DNA of 34,352 bases from Actinomycetes bacterium. Its GTDB lineage: Bacteria; Actinomycetota; Acidimicrobiia; Acidimicrobiales; JABEUL01. The stretch covers positions 1 to 34,352 of the forward strand of contig JAJYFT010000011.1 in NCBI GenBank assembly GCA_021790815.1, in the 5' to 3' direction. Under the pieces are notes generated by a model that was not told the DNA's origin, made no database searches, and saw only the letters and a list, made by a program, of their open reading frames with translations. The stretch's first letter is position 1. Every line of letters starts with the position of its first letter. Below, piece by piece: positions 24,345-33,452 of the stretch. The position numbers were made by a program, and so were the translations under genes.

Positions 24345-26600
24345 GTAGCTCTTTTTTAATTCATCAATCTCTAGATCAATTCCATTCCCACAATCTATAC
24401 TTTTACTTGTTTTAACGACAAACCTATTTCCTCTTGCAACGCCAAGTCGGTAAATTGGAAGACCTACTTCACCAGCAATTTCAAATACACTCTTCTCATT
24501 TTTCTCATCCACACTTAAAACAACTCTTCCAGGGAGTTCACAAAATAAGGCAGCAGCACTCATTTCGCCTTCAACTTCGATACCAGTATTAAGATAGTTC
24601 AAAATAAGTTTTGCAAGTCCAACTCCAATTCCTCCAGAAGAAATGTCATGAACAGCATTCGACTTTTCGATAAACAGATGAATTGCTTTAATCAATGTTT
24701 TCACTTCGCCCAAATCTATTTTTGGAAGATACCCTCCTTTGAGGTTTCTACATTTTGTTGCCCAACTAGACCCACCTAGTAAAAACTCTTGGCTCTCCTC
24801 AAAGGGGTTCGGACCACCAACTAAAACAATTACATTAGTTGACGGTAAGGCATCAGATACATTCTCGTTAGAGGACTTCTGTACTTTTGGAACTTGGGAC
24901 TTATACCCAACCAAATCCCTTATGCCTAAGGTTCCGATTACTGGAGTTGGATCTATATCTTCCCCATCGTTTGCATTGTAAAGACTTACATTTCCCCCGA
25001 CAACTGGAGTACCCAGGGCTAAACAAGCTTCGCTCATACCGTTGACAATTTCACTCAGCTGCCACATTACTTCTGGATGTTCAGGACTACCCAAATTTAA
25101 GCAGTTTACAATTGCAACAGGTTCAGAGCCAGTTACAGCTACATTCATAGCCCCTTCAACAACCGTTAAGATGGTACCTTGCATGGGATCGATTGCGCAC
25201 CAAGTCGGATTTCCATCGGTTGAGATCGCTACAGCTTTTGAGGTCTTTAATCCGCCAGGCTCATTTAGTCTTAAAAGAGTCCCGTCAAATCCAGGAGGGA
25301 TAACGGTATTTAAAAAGAGCTGATGGTCGTACTGCCTGTAAATCCAAGATTCATCAATTAAAAGCTCTTTTATATCTGCGTTTAAGTCAAACTTTCCGAC
25401 TAGAGAGTTGGGATTTTGAGTGGATAGCTTCTCATCAAGGTTTGATGGCCGCTTAAGAGGTCGATTATAGAGAGGTGCCTCATCCGCTAGTGATTTAGCA
25501 GGGACTTTTGCCAGTATTTCACCTTCTAATCCATTGCGAATACATAAATACCCAACTCCATTTTCAGGTTCAGTTACTGTTCCTACTACCGTAGCTCTGA
25601 TTTCAAACTTTCTACATACGTCCAATACATCTTGAAGTGCAACGGGTTCGACAATGGCCAGCATCCTCTCTTGACTTTCAGAAGTCATGATTTCAACAGA
25701 GTTCATGTTGGGTTCTCTTAGAGGAACTGCATTTATATCAACGTCCATTCCAAGTCCAGCACGAGCAGCAGTTTCACTTGTGGCACAAGTCAAACCCGCA
25801 CCGCCTAAGTCCTGTATTCCAACTACCAACTTCTGATTCAGCAACTCTAAGCACGCTTCGATTAGTCTCTTCTCTTCGTAAGGATCTCCTACCTGAACAT
25901 TCGGCAGTTTAGCTGAACTATCGGCCTGCGAGTTAAACTCCTGTGACGCAAGAACACTTACTCCGCCAATGCCATCTCGACCTGTTCTTGACCCCAGCAA
26001 TATAGCGAAGTTTCCAACTCCAGAAGCTTGAGCAAGAATAAGCCTTTCAACTGGCATTACCCCAACACACATAACATTTACAAGAGGATTTTCTCCAAAA
26101 CATGGCTCAATATGAATCTCTCCACCCACTGTCGGAACTCCTACCGAGTTGCCATAGCTTGAAATTCCTCTAACAATTGATTCAAGTAACCACTTGTGTC
26201 GTGGTGTATCAAGAGGTCCAACATAAAGGGGGTCTAAGAGTGCAATTGGTCGGGCTCCCATCGTGAAGATATCCCGAAGAATTCCACCAGCTCCTGTGGC
26301 TGCTCCTTGTGTAGGCTCAATTGCAGAGGGGTGATTGTGGCTTTCAATTCTAAGAGCAACCGCCATACCATCCCCAGCATCAATCACTCCTGCATTCTCC
26401 CCCGGTCCAACCAAAACTCGAGGTCCGGTGGTAGGGAGGCGCTTTAAATGAACCCTTGAGGACTTATAAGAACAATGTTCACTCCACATCACTGCATACA
26501 TTGCCAGTTCTAAATCATTCGGGTCACGTTTTAAAACATTTTTTATCTCTTGAAATTCCTCGTCCGTTAAGCCAAGTTCTACGTGTAATGAATTACTCAC
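24312..26600 (-). CDS. purL: Phosphoribosylformylglycinamidine synthase subunit PurL
   Basis: 762 residues, the size of the small (PurQ/PurS-dependent) PurL. It uses ATP and ammonia delivered by PurQ to make FGAM. Visible are MWSEHCSYKSSRVHLKRLPT (catalytic His42), RIESHNHPSAIEPTQGAATG and AGGILRDIFTMGARPIALLD (nucleotide site), QDLGGAGLTCATSETAARAG, and a second AIRS-like half with NCLNLGSPEHPEVMWQLSE and DISSGGIGVGLAKLIL. The start is a GTG. Unlike the usual purS-purQ-purL order, it is split from purQ by 867 bases that contain a plus-strand gene and debris, so it needs its own promoter. Confidence 0.97.
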   Translation of the reverse strand: MSNSLHVELGLTDEEFQEIKNVLKRDPNDLELAMYAVMWSEHCSYKSSRVHLKRLPTTGPRVLVGPGENAGVIDAGDGMAVALRIESHNHPSAIEPTQGAATGAGGILRDIFTMGARPIALLDPLYVGPLDTPRHKWLLESIVRGISSYGNSVGVPTVGGEIHIEPCFGENPLVNVMCVGVMPVERLILAQASGVGNFAILLGSRTGRDGIGGVSVLASQEFNSQADSSAKLPNVQVGDPYEEKRLIEACLELLNQKLVVGIQDLGGAGLTCATSETAARAGLGMDVDINAVPLREPNMNSVEIMTSESQERMLAIVEPVALQDVLDVCRKFEIRATVVGTVTEPENGVGYLCIRNGLEGEILAKVPAKSLADEAPLYNRPLKRPSNLDEKLSTQNPNSLVGKFDLNADIKELLIDESWIYRQYDHQLFLNTVIPPGFDGTLLRLNEPGGLKTSKAVAISTDGNPTWCAIDPMQGTILTVVEGAMNVAVTGSEPVAIVNCLNLGSPEHPEVMWQLSEIVNGMSEACLALGTPVVGGNVSLYNANDGEDIDPTPVIGTLGIRDLVGYKSQVPKVQKSSNENVSDALPSTNVIVLVGGPNPFEESQEFLLGGSSWATKCRNLKGGYLPKIDLGEVKTLIKAIHLFIEKSNAVHDISSGGIGVGLAKLILNYLNTGIEVEGEMSAAALFCELPGRVVLSVDEKNEKSVFEIAGEVGLPIYRLGVARGNRFVVKTSKSIDCGNGIDLEIDELKKSYLGNLEKLVIQ

Positions 26601-26664
26601 ACTAGTGACGATAGCCTGAATAGAAGCACTTAAAAGACAAAATTACAATTTTACTGTGCTCGCC

Positions 26665-26693
26665 TCGAAATCTCTATCAAATGGTGAGATAAT
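26665..26693 (+). promoter_or_regulatory. Putative promoter giving a leaderless mRNA
   Basis: TCGAAA (26665-26670), 17 bases, GATAAT (26688-26693), then the ATG at 26700 only six bases later. Transcription would start at about the A of the ATG, and there is no Shine-Dalgarno. Leaderless messages are frequent in actinobacteria. The -35 box is weak (four of six). Confidence 0.5.
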
Positions 26694-26699
26694 GGGATA

Positions 26700-27140
26700 A
26701 TGGCCGCTAATTCGAAAACAGAAAAACTTGATCAAGCAAGGCTTTCTCAGGAACACAAACAAGCATTGGCGCGAGGTCGCGAACAGGGAAGTATAGTCAG
26801 ACGCTACTTAGAAGCAGTCGATAGCTCCAAATCGAGAAGGCGACATAGAATAAAAGATCCAGAAAAAATAAAAAATGCACTGGTCGAAGTAGAAGGTAAA
26901 CTTTTAGGAGCTACTGCACTTACAAAACTCCAGCTTATCCAGCAAAAAAGAGAGCTTTTAGCTGAACTTAAAAAATCTGAGCCTAAGCGTCCACCATCTA
27001 ATGACAGTTTAGAAGAAGATTTTATTAAAGTTGCTTCAGACTATGGAAAGCGTAAAGGGATCTCGTATGGCACGTGGAGAGACGCTGGTGTACCCATTGA
27101 AGTTCTCAAAAAAGCTGGTATTTCAAGAACCAGAGGTTAG
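26700..27140 (+). CDS. Conserved protein of unknown function, basic, helical
   Basis: 146 residues, very rich in Lys, Arg and Glu, with no membrane segment or Cys. Three parts can be seen: a charged N-terminal helix (about 8-42, ending VRRYLEAVDSSKSRRRHR), a coiled-coil-like middle (about 53-95, with LQLIQQKRELLAELKK), and a compact C-terminal part (about 106-144; DFIKVASDYGKRKGISYGTW, then RDAGVPIEVLKKAGI). The last block resembles the C-terminal ends of uncharacterised actinobacterial proteins I have seen, with a helix-turn-helix-like look, so binding to nucleic acid is possible but unproven. It sits alone on the plus strand between purL and purQ and probably has its own leaderless promoter. 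Confidence 0.75.
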   Translation: MAANSKTEKLDQARLSQEHKQALARGREQGSIVRRYLEAVDSSKSRRRHRIKDPEKIKNALVEVEGKLLGATALTKLQLIQQKRELLAELKKSEPKRPPSNDSLEEDFIKVASDYGKRKGISYGTWRDAGVPIEVLKKAGISRTRG

Positions 27141-27222
27141 GCGAGATAGGTTAAATTTTTAATTATTCGTAATAATATTCAAGATAATTCACCCAAACAA
27201 ACACTACTGAATTTGAGATTAT

Positions 27223-27413
27223 TTAAATACGTTCCTTCATGTTTTCCTTTTGTTCCAATTCCGATTTCAAATTTGAGGCAAAACTCATTCGGTCCCAATC
27301 CTCAATCGCCACGATAGGTTTATAGCCTAAAAAGGAGATGCTCCATCTTTAGGATCAAATTAGTGAAGCATCGTAGTTTCATCATTGATTTCCCAAACAA
27401 CCAAATGATCTAT
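27223..27413 (-). pseudogene. Possible remnant of a protein gene, unidentified
   Basis: On the minus strand a frame reads IDHLVVWEINDETTMLH, a TAA at 27362-27360, then FDPKDGASPF up to a TAG. Next to a run of five T the reading continues in another frame as LGYKPIVAIEDWDRMSFASN followed by a Lys/Glu-rich tail ending KERI and a TAA at 27225-27223. The composition of both pieces looks protein-like, and one stop plus one frameshift would join them into the C-terminal end of a former gene. I cannot name a family. Chance open frames in an AT-rich spacer remain possible. Confidence 0.35.
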
Positions 27414-27438
27414 CTAAATAGAAACCAGCTTTTATGAA

Positions 27439-27452
27439 CAGTTCTAGAACTG
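27439..27452. repeat. 14-bp perfect palindrome downstream of purQ
   Basis: CAGTTCTAGAACTG is fully self-complementary. It lies 16 bases beyond the purQ stop and is not followed by a T run, so it does not look like an intrinsic terminator. It could be a protein-binding site, or chance. Confidence 0.4.
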
Positions 27453-27467
27453 AATAATTAAACTTGA

Positions 27468-28124
27468 TTAAATTAATATAAGGTTTTTAAGCAGCCTTAA
27501 CCCATCCTCGCTACCCAACAAAATATCACTTGCTCTTTCAGGATGAGGCATTAGTCCTACAACGTTACCAGTTTCATTTGAAATTCCGGCTATTGAAGCT
27601 GTAGAACCATTAGGGTTGGATTTATACCGAAAAACGACCCTTCCGGAATCTTCAAGAACTTTAAGCGTTTCAGAATCTACGGTGAAATTCCCAGAAAAGT
27701 GGTTTATTGGGATTAAAAGTTCGGTACCAATCTCTATATTTTTAGTAAGTGGAGAAAAATTGCTCGAGACTACTATTTCAACATTTTTGCATATAAATGT
27801 CAGTGAATCATTTTTCTGCAAAGCACCTGGCAAAAGACCAACTTCGGTTAACACCTGAAATCCATTACAGATTCCAACAACTGTGCCACCATCATTCGCA
27901 AATCTCTCGATTGAACTCATCACTGGAGAAAATTTCGCAATTGCACCAGGTCGTAGATAGTCTCCATGGGCGAATCCACCAGCTATGACAATTGAATCAA
28001 ATTTAGAGAGATCAGTTGTATCATGCCATATTAGTTGAGAGATGCCACCAGCTTTATCAATACTTTCCGCAACATCAAATTCACAGTTAGTGCCTGGAAA
28101 TACCACAATGCCACTTAAGTGCAC
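27468..28124 (-). CDS. purQ: Phosphoribosylformylglycinamidine synthase subunit PurQ
   Basis: 218 residues. This is the glutaminase subunit that feeds ammonia to PurL. The class I amidotransferase nucleophile is Cys86 in VVGICNGFQVLTEVGLLPGA, and the His/Glu pair is in GLMPHPERASD near the C-terminus. The opening SGIVVFPGTNCEFDVAESID is typical. It starts with GTG, whose first base is the last base of the purS TAG (TAGTG). It is the last gene of the purA-purD-purB-purC-purS-purQ run. Confidence 0.96.
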   Translation of the reverse strand: MHLSGIVVFPGTNCEFDVAESIDKAGGISQLIWHDTTDLSKFDSIVIAGGFAHGDYLRPGAIAKFSPVMSSIERFANDGGTVVGICNGFQVLTEVGLLPGALQKNDSLTFICKNVEIVVSSNFSPLTKNIEIGTELLIPINHFSGNFTVDSETLKVLEDSGRVVFRYKSNPNGSTASIAGISNETGNVVGLMPHPERASDILLGSEDGLRLLKNLILI

Positions 28125-28381
28125 TACTTTATTTCCCTAATCTTAATTTCAAAGCTTTCTAAAACAGGATTGGCAAGAAGTCTTTTGCACACATCATTTA
28201 CACTTAAAGTCGCCGAATCTACATCATCAGCGTCTATTGAAAACCTAATAGCCTTTCCCATGCTTACCTTAGATATAGTGCTAAAGCCTAAAGCAGGTAG
28301 TGCTCGCTCTACCGTAGCACCTTCTGGGTCATTAATCCCAGGAAGGTGTCTTATCTCCACCATAACCTCATAACTTGCCAT
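28124..28381 (-). CDS. purS: Phosphoribosylformylglycinamidine synthase subunit PurS
   Basis: 85 residues from the ATG at 28381, which overlaps the purC stop by one base (TAATG); the ATG at 28393 would lie inside purC. PurS bridges PurQ and PurL in the FGAM synthase complex. VMVEIRHLPGINDPEGATVE, ALPALGFSTISKVSMGKAIR and LLANPVLESFEIKIRE match the small two-layer fold of the family from end to end. Confidence 0.94.
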   Translation of the reverse strand: MASYEVMVEIRHLPGINDPEGATVERALPALGFSTISKVSMGKAIRFSIDADDVDSATLSVNDVCKRLLANPVLESFEIKIREIK

Positions 28382-29262
28382 TAGCACTCCCACTCTTCTA
28401 ACGATTGTTGAAATATTCTTTCAAAAGCTTCGACGTATCTTTGTGAAGTAGCTTCCACCACTTCTTGAGGAAGCTTAGGTGGAGGTGGCATTTTATTCCA
28501 ATCAATTGATTCCAAGTAATCCCTCACAGGCTGTTTATCAAAAGATGGGGGAGTAGTGCCAACTTTATAAAGCGCTAAATCCCAAAAACGTGAAGAGTCT
28601 GGGGTCAAGACTTCATCACAGATTATTAGTTCACCATTAACGATACCAAGTTCAAATTTCGTATCGGCTACAATGATTCCTCTAGACCGCGCCAACTCCT
28701 CTGCTAGCGTATATGAATCTAAACATATCTTAATTGCTTTATCAAGAATCTCATTCCCAACTAAATTACGGGCTTCATTAACTGATATGTTCTCGTCGTG
28801 ACCATTATCGGCCTTGGTGGATGGAGTAAATATTGGTTCGTCAAGTTTTTCTGATTCCAACATATTGCTCCTCACCTTTTGGGCGTGGATAGTGCCTTCT
28901 TTTTGATACTCTTTCCACGCAGAACCACTCACATAGCCCCTGACTATACATTCGATTGGCAACATTTCAGCTTTCTTAACAAGCATCACTTGACCTTTGT
29001 AAGAACGCAAAGAAATTCCATCCAATACATTTTCAATCTCGCTCATGTTATGGCTAATCATATGGTTTGAGGCAATACTCTTTAATAGTTCCAGCCATTT
29101 AACCGTCATTGCCGTTAACACTTTACCCTTATCTTTAATAGGTTCATCAAGCACGACATCAAATGCACTTATCCGATTCGATGTAACCATTAGTAGCCTG
29201 CCATCGCCCGCGTCGTAGATATCTCGTACTTTCCCTTTACTTATAAAAGGCAAATCTATCAA
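28381..29262 (-). CDS. purC: SAICAR synthetase
   Basis: 293 residues. It ligates aspartate to CAIR using ATP. GKVRDIYDAGDGRLLMVTSN, then RISAFDVVLDEPIKDKGKVL, begins the protein; PIECIVRGYVSGSAWKEYQK, GIIVADTKFELG and IICDEVLTPDSSRFW are the remaining family motifs. The long form with QPVRDYLESIDW near the end is the type found in actinobacteria and yeast. It starts at a TTG that overlaps the purB stop (TTGA). It is followed by purS with a one-base overlap. Confidence 0.96.
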   Translation of the reverse strand: MIDLPFISKGKVRDIYDAGDGRLLMVTSNRISAFDVVLDEPIKDKGKVLTAMTVKWLELLKSIASNHMISHNMSEIENVLDGISLRSYKGQVMLVKKAEMLPIECIVRGYVSGSAWKEYQKEGTIHAQKVRSNMLESEKLDEPIFTPSTKADNGHDENISVNEARNLVGNEILDKAIKICLDSYTLAEELARSRGIIVADTKFELGIVNGELIICDEVLTPDSSRFWDLALYKVGTTPPSFDKQPVRDYLESIDWNKMPPPPKLPQEVVEATSQRYVEAFERIFQQSLEEWEC

Positions 29263-30566
29263 TACTTCTCTCCTTCCAACTTGTTAACCACAAGTTTAGA
29301 GTTCTTTAGGACTCGTTTTAGATCAAACGCTTCTTCAATCTCTTCCTCACTTAGAACTTTGCAAATTTCCTCTGACCCCTTTAAAGCATCTTTAAAACTT
29401 CGGCTCCCAATCTCCATAGCTGCACTTTGGACCAGTCGATAAGCAACATCCCGCTCAAGACCTTTTTTAACTAAAGTTAAGAGAACTGATTGAGAAAATA
29501 CCATACCTTTTGAAATCTCCAGGTTCTCTCTCATTCGATCCGTATTAACCACTAGAGTTTCCACCAGAGATGTTACTTTCTTAAGCATGTAGTGAACCAA
29601 AATACTTGCGTCAGCCAACACTATTCTCTCCACGCTTGAATGAGAGATGTCTCTCTCATGCCAAAGTGCCACGTCTTCCATTCCGGCGGACAGATACCCT
29701 CTCATTACACGCGATAGCCCACAAAGCCTTTCTGAAAGAATTGGGTTCCTTTTGTGAGGCATCGCTGAAGAGCCTTTTTGGCCGGCTGCAAAGTACTCTT
29801 GTGCCTCTCCCAGCTCTGTCCTTGCTAAATGTCTAATTTCAGTAGAAACACTTTCAATTGTATTTCCAATTGATGCAAGTGCGAAAAGATACTCTGCATG
29901 GCGATCTCTTGAAACAACTTGGGTTGCTGGAACTGGCAAAATTCCAAGTCTTTCACATGCTAACGACTCGACGTCTGGATCAATATTCGAATACGTGCCT
30001 ACTGCACCAGATAGTTTTCCAACGCTAACCTGTGCACTTGCATCGCGCAATCTCTTTAAATCACGCGCCGCTTGTAATCCAAATAAAGCAATTTTTGCAC
30101 CGAATGTAGTAGGTTCAGCGTGCATTCCATGAGTCCTGCCTGCCATTGGCGTATCTTCATACTTTCTAGACTTCTCCTTTAGAACTTCTATGAAATCGAT
30201 AAGTGCCATTTCGAGAATCCTAGAGGCTTCTTTGAGTGCCATTCCAACGGAACAATCAATAACATCGGACGAGGTAAGACCAAAGTGTATCCAACGCGCG
30301 GCTTCAGTGTTGTATGAACTTTGGAGAATATCCACAAAAGCAGCTAAGTCATGGTTTGTAATTTTTTCACGCTCATTTACTTTAAAAACAAAATCGTCAT
30401 TTATTGTAGGAGCGTTCGTTCTCAGCACTTGAGTTTCTTTAGGATCAATAAGCCCTACTTGACTCAATGCCTCTACAACTGCCAACTCTACTTCAAGCCA
30501 CCTCGACAGGGTCGCTCTCAAACTAAATATATTTGACATCTCTAAGTAGCTATAACGCTCAATCAT
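29259..30566 (-). CDS. purB: Adenylosuccinate lyase
   Basis: 435 residues. It cleaves both SAICAR and adenylosuccinate to release fumarate. RWIHFGLTSSDVIDCSVGMA, MAGRTHGMHAEPTTFGAKIA and the signature KGSSAMPHKRNPILSERLCG identify the fumarase/aspartase superfamily member. I take the ATG at 30566 (AGGA nine bases upstream) rather than the TTG codon before it. It joins purC by a TTGA overlap and follows purD after about 70 bases. Confidence 0.96.
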   Translation of the reverse strand: MIERYSYLEMSNIFSLRATLSRWLEVELAVVEALSQVGLIDPKETQVLRTNAPTINDDFVFKVNEREKITNHDLAAFVDILQSSYNTEAARWIHFGLTSSDVIDCSVGMALKEASRILEMALIDFIEVLKEKSRKYEDTPMAGRTHGMHAEPTTFGAKIALFGLQAARDLKRLRDASAQVSVGKLSGAVGTYSNIDPDVESLACERLGILPVPATQVVSRDRHAEYLFALASIGNTIESVSTEIRHLARTELGEAQEYFAAGQKGSSAMPHKRNPILSERLCGLSRVMRGYLSAGMEDVALWHERDISHSSVERIVLADASILVHYMLKKVTSLVETLVVNTDRMRENLEISKGMVFSQSVLLTLVKKGLERDVAYRLVQSAAMEIGSRSFKDALKGSEEICKVLSEEEIEEAFDLKRVLKNSKLVVNKLEGEKY

Positions 30567-30637
30567 CAACAGTTCCTAATTCGTAGATTTTTTTAGCACT
30601 TCACTTATAAATTTAGTTTGAGTTTTAGAAGAGTATT

Positions 30638-31882
30638 TCAAAGTGCAATATCATGTCTGTGGTGTTCGCCATCAAAACCAATTTTATCAACTGCTTCATA
30701 GGCTCTCAGTCTTGCACGGTTCAAATCCGATCCTAGTGCTGTAACTGAAAGAACCCGTCCTCCACTTGTAATAAATTGACCTGCGCTGTTAATCGAAGTT
30801 CCAGCATGAAAAACCTTAACTCCTTCTAGATTCTTAGCATTTTCAATGCCTTCGATTACATCTCCATACGACGACGATTGTGGATATCCTTTAGAAGCCA
30901 TTACAACTGTGACAGAAAATTCATTTCTAAATTTAGGTTCACTTCTTAGACTTCCGGATGCGCATTGGTCCATTAGAGAAACCAGGTCACAATCAAGTCT
31001 AGGAAGGATGCTTTGTATTTCAGGATCTCCAAATCTAACGTTGTACTCAACGATCTTCGGCCCATATTCAGTCAACATAATTCCAGCATAAAGTACACCC
31101 CTGTAATCAATAGCCCGTTTTTTGAAACCCATTAACACAGGCTCAATTAGTTTTTCTACGATGCTATCTAGAAGTTTGCCGTCCACATCAGGAACTGGCG
31201 AGAACGAACCCATGCCCCCAGTGTTTGGGCCGGCATCGCCATCATAAACTCTCTTTGCATCGCGTGCAGAACTAAGTGGGGCAATTTTCTTGCCGTCACA
31301 AAGCGCCAAGACACTGAGTTCTTTTCCTTCCATCATCTCTTCGATCACAACTTTACGTCCAGCATCTCCAAAAGCAGTTCCTGAAAGTTTTGACTCAATA
31401 TCCTCCACTGCCTCATCAATATTTCTTGTTACAAAAACACCTTTACCTTGAGCCAAACCATCAGTTTTAATCACATACCCCCCGTTTAACGTCTTTAAAA
31501 ACTCTTTTGCACTTTTTAAGTCATCAAATATTCCATAGCTTGCAGTCGGTATATAAAGTTCATTTAAGAATTCCTTCATGAACGCTTTAGAGCTCTCAAG
31601 CATTGCACCATCTTGGTTGGGACCAAACACTCGTCTTCCATCGGCTCGTAGCTTATCCCCTAGGCCCGATGCCAATGGACCTTCAGGACCGATTATCGTT
31701 AGATCTGCCTTGATCTCTCTAGGGTCTAAATCGCTAACTTCGACTACCCCACTGTACTCAAGCTTTGAAGCTGCTTCAATCCCTCCATTCCCAGGAACAA
31801 CAATTACTTTATCCGCGTTTTTTACCAACGAATCAACTAGAGCATGCTCACGAGCTCCAGATCCAACGACTAGTACTTTCAA
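30638..31882 (-). CDS. purD: Phosphoribosylamine-glycine ligase
   Basis: 414 residues. It makes GAR from phosphoribosylamine and glycine. [20 protein letters not shown] at the start, [36 protein letters not shown] in the ATP-grasp domain, [19 protein letters not shown], and [20 protein letters not shown] with its metal ligands are all present. The start is a TTG with AAAGG six bases upstream, overlapping the purA stop (TTGA). The 68-base gap to purB is the only sizeable spacer in this operon. Confidence 0.96.
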   Translation of the reverse strand: MKVLVVGSGAREHALVDSLVKNADKVIVVPGNGGIEAASKLEYSGVVEVSDLDPREIKADLTIIGPEGPLASGLGDKLRADGRRVFGPNQDGAMLESSKAFMKEFLNELYIPTASYGIFDDLKSAKEFLKTLNGGYVIKTDGLAQGKGVFVTRNIDEAVEDIESKLSGTAFGDAGRKVVIEEMMEGKELSVLALCDGKKIAPLSSARDAKRVYDGDAGPNTGGMGSFSPVPDVDGKLLDSIVEKLIEPVLMGFKKRAIDYRGVLYAGIMLTEYGPKIVEYNVRFGDPEIQSILPRLDCDLVSLMDQCASGSLRSEPKFRNEFSVTVVMASKGYPQSSSYGDVIEGIENAKNLEGVKVFHAGTSINSAGQFITSGGRVLSVTALGSDLNRARLRAYEAVDKIGFDGEHHRHDIAL

Positions 31883-33165
31883 CTTTTACCTTTTAAGTCT
31901 ATTAGTTGATCTCGTTTGGGTCCCACTCCAACCATAGTTACAGGTACCTTGACAATTTCCTCAATTCTTTGGATAAAACTTAAAGCCTGTTTTGGAAGTT
32001 CTTTTGCAGTCGTAATCTGAGATAAGTCTGATTGCCACCCTGGAATGTCTTCATAAATAGGTTTAACTTTATGAAAATCAGACTGGTGATACGGTACTGT
32101 TTCAACTTTTTCACCATTTATCTCGTAAGCAACACAGATTCTTATTACATCAAATGGGTCAAGAATATCAACCTTAGTAATTGCAAGCTCGCTTAAAGAA
32201 TTAACTCTAGCTGCATGTTTCAACAAAACAGCATCTATCCATCCTGGTCGTCTTCGTCGACCCGTGTTGGTTCCAAACTCATGGCCCCGATCAACGATAG
32301 AATCTGCAACCTCCCCATCGACTTCAGTTGGGAAAGGTCCAGCTCCGACCCTAGTAATGTAGGCCTTTGCAATTCCAACAACATCTGTTATGTCTCTGGG
32401 GCCAATTCCAGCTCCAACACATGCTCCGCCAGCAGTCGGATTTGAAGACGTCACATATGGATAAGTCCCATGGTCTAGATCTAAGAAAGTTGCTTGTGCG
32501 CCTTCAAGAAGTATTGACTTTTTCGATTCTAGCATGTCATGCAAAAGTGTAACGGTGTCACCTACAAGTGGTCTAAGCCTAGGCAAATACTCATCTAAAT
32601 ATTTATCCGCTATTTCACTACAGTCTAGAGGGAGCTTGTTGTAAACTTTCGCAAGAATTGCATTCTTTTCTTTACCCAAAATTTCAAGCTTTTCTTTAAA
32701 AATCTTTGGATCCAGAATGTCTTGAACTCGAATACCTACCCTTGATGCTTTATCAGCATAGGTAGGTCCTATTCCTCTTTTAGTTGTACCGAGTTTGTTC
32801 TTTCCTAAAAACCGTTCTACCATCTTGTCGATTTCAAGATGAAATGGGAGGATAAGATGTGCATTTCCACTAATTACAAGTCTTGAAGTATCGATTCCTT
32901 TAGATTCAAGCATATCAATTTCATCAATTAGGACACTTGGTTCTACAACCACTCCATTCCCAATAACGGGAATTACGTGAGGATAGAGTACTCCTGAGGG
33001 AATTAACTGAAGGGCAAAAGACTCTTCCCCGACGACAATGGTATGACCTGCATTGTGACCACCTTGGTATCGAACGACGGCGTCCATCTTCTTGGCAAGG
33101 CGATCTGTAATCTTTCCTTTACCTTCATCTCCCCATTGGGTCCCAACTACTACTGTCGCGGTCAT
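31879..33165 (-). CDS. purA: Adenylosuccinate synthetase
   Basis: 428 residues. It joins IMP and aspartate with GTP, committing IMP to [23 protein letters not shown], then [72 protein letters not shown] and [12 protein letters not shown] give full coverage of the family. It is the first gene of the minus-strand operon. The 287 bases before it show a TTGACA (33287-33282) without a good -10 partner, so the promoter is not assigned. A 15-codon open frame ends in an ATGA overlap with this start. Confidence 0.97.
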   Translation of the reverse strand: MTATVVVGTQWGDEGKGKITDRLAKKMDAVVRYQGGHNAGHTIVVGEESFALQLIPSGVLYPHVIPVIGNGVVVEPSVLIDEIDMLESKGIDTSRLVISGNAHLILPFHLEIDKMVERFLGKNKLGTTKRGIGPTYADKASRVGIRVQDILDPKIFKEKLEILGKEKNAILAKVYNKLPLDCSEIADKYLDEYLPRLRPLVGDTVTLLHDMLESKKSILLEGAQATFLDLDHGTYPYVTSSNPTAGGACVGAGIGPRDITDVVGIAKAYITRVGAGPFPTEVDGEVADSIVDRGHEFGTNTGRRRRPGWIDAVLLKHAARVNSLSELAITKVDILDPFDVIRICVAYEINGEKVETVPYHQSDFHKVKPIYEDIPGWQSDLSQITTAKELPKQALSFIQRIEEIVKVPVTMVGVGPKRDQLIDLKGKS

Positions 33166-33452
33166 TGTTGACTTCCAAAATTGGTGCTTTTAGAAATTTT
33201 CGTTTTCATGCCTTTTCTCTAAGAAATTGAAATCTGCACTCTCAATACTACATTTTTTGGCTCTAAGTGAACAAAAGTAGCTGTCAAAGCATCTTAAATC
33301 TAGGAAAAGTACATTATGGTAGCCAATAAAACTCAAAGTGGATTAGGGTTAAGGCGGTACTTTCATAAGGACTCATTTAGACGTAAGCCATGCATGCAGG
33401 TGAGGATGTCAGGAATTTCAATTCTAAAACATTACCTCGTGAGACATAACTA

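Larger units (their letters stand above)
27141..27467. other. Intergenic stretch between the unknown gene and purQ
   Basis: 327 bases without an intact gene. It holds a possible minus-strand gene remnant (27223-27413) and a 14-bp palindrome (27439-27452). No RNA gene or convincing terminator is visible; the ATTATT/AATAAT inverted repeat near 27162-27176 is all A and T. Confidence 0.6.

Noticed and set aside
27162-27176. ATTATT/AATAAT inverted repeat after the unknown gene as a terminator
   Set aside because: The stem is made only of A-T pairs and is too weak; no T tract follows.
33259-33287. TTGACA (minus strand) as the purA promoter
   Set aside because: The -35 box is perfect, but no acceptable -10 box lies 15-19 bases downstream.
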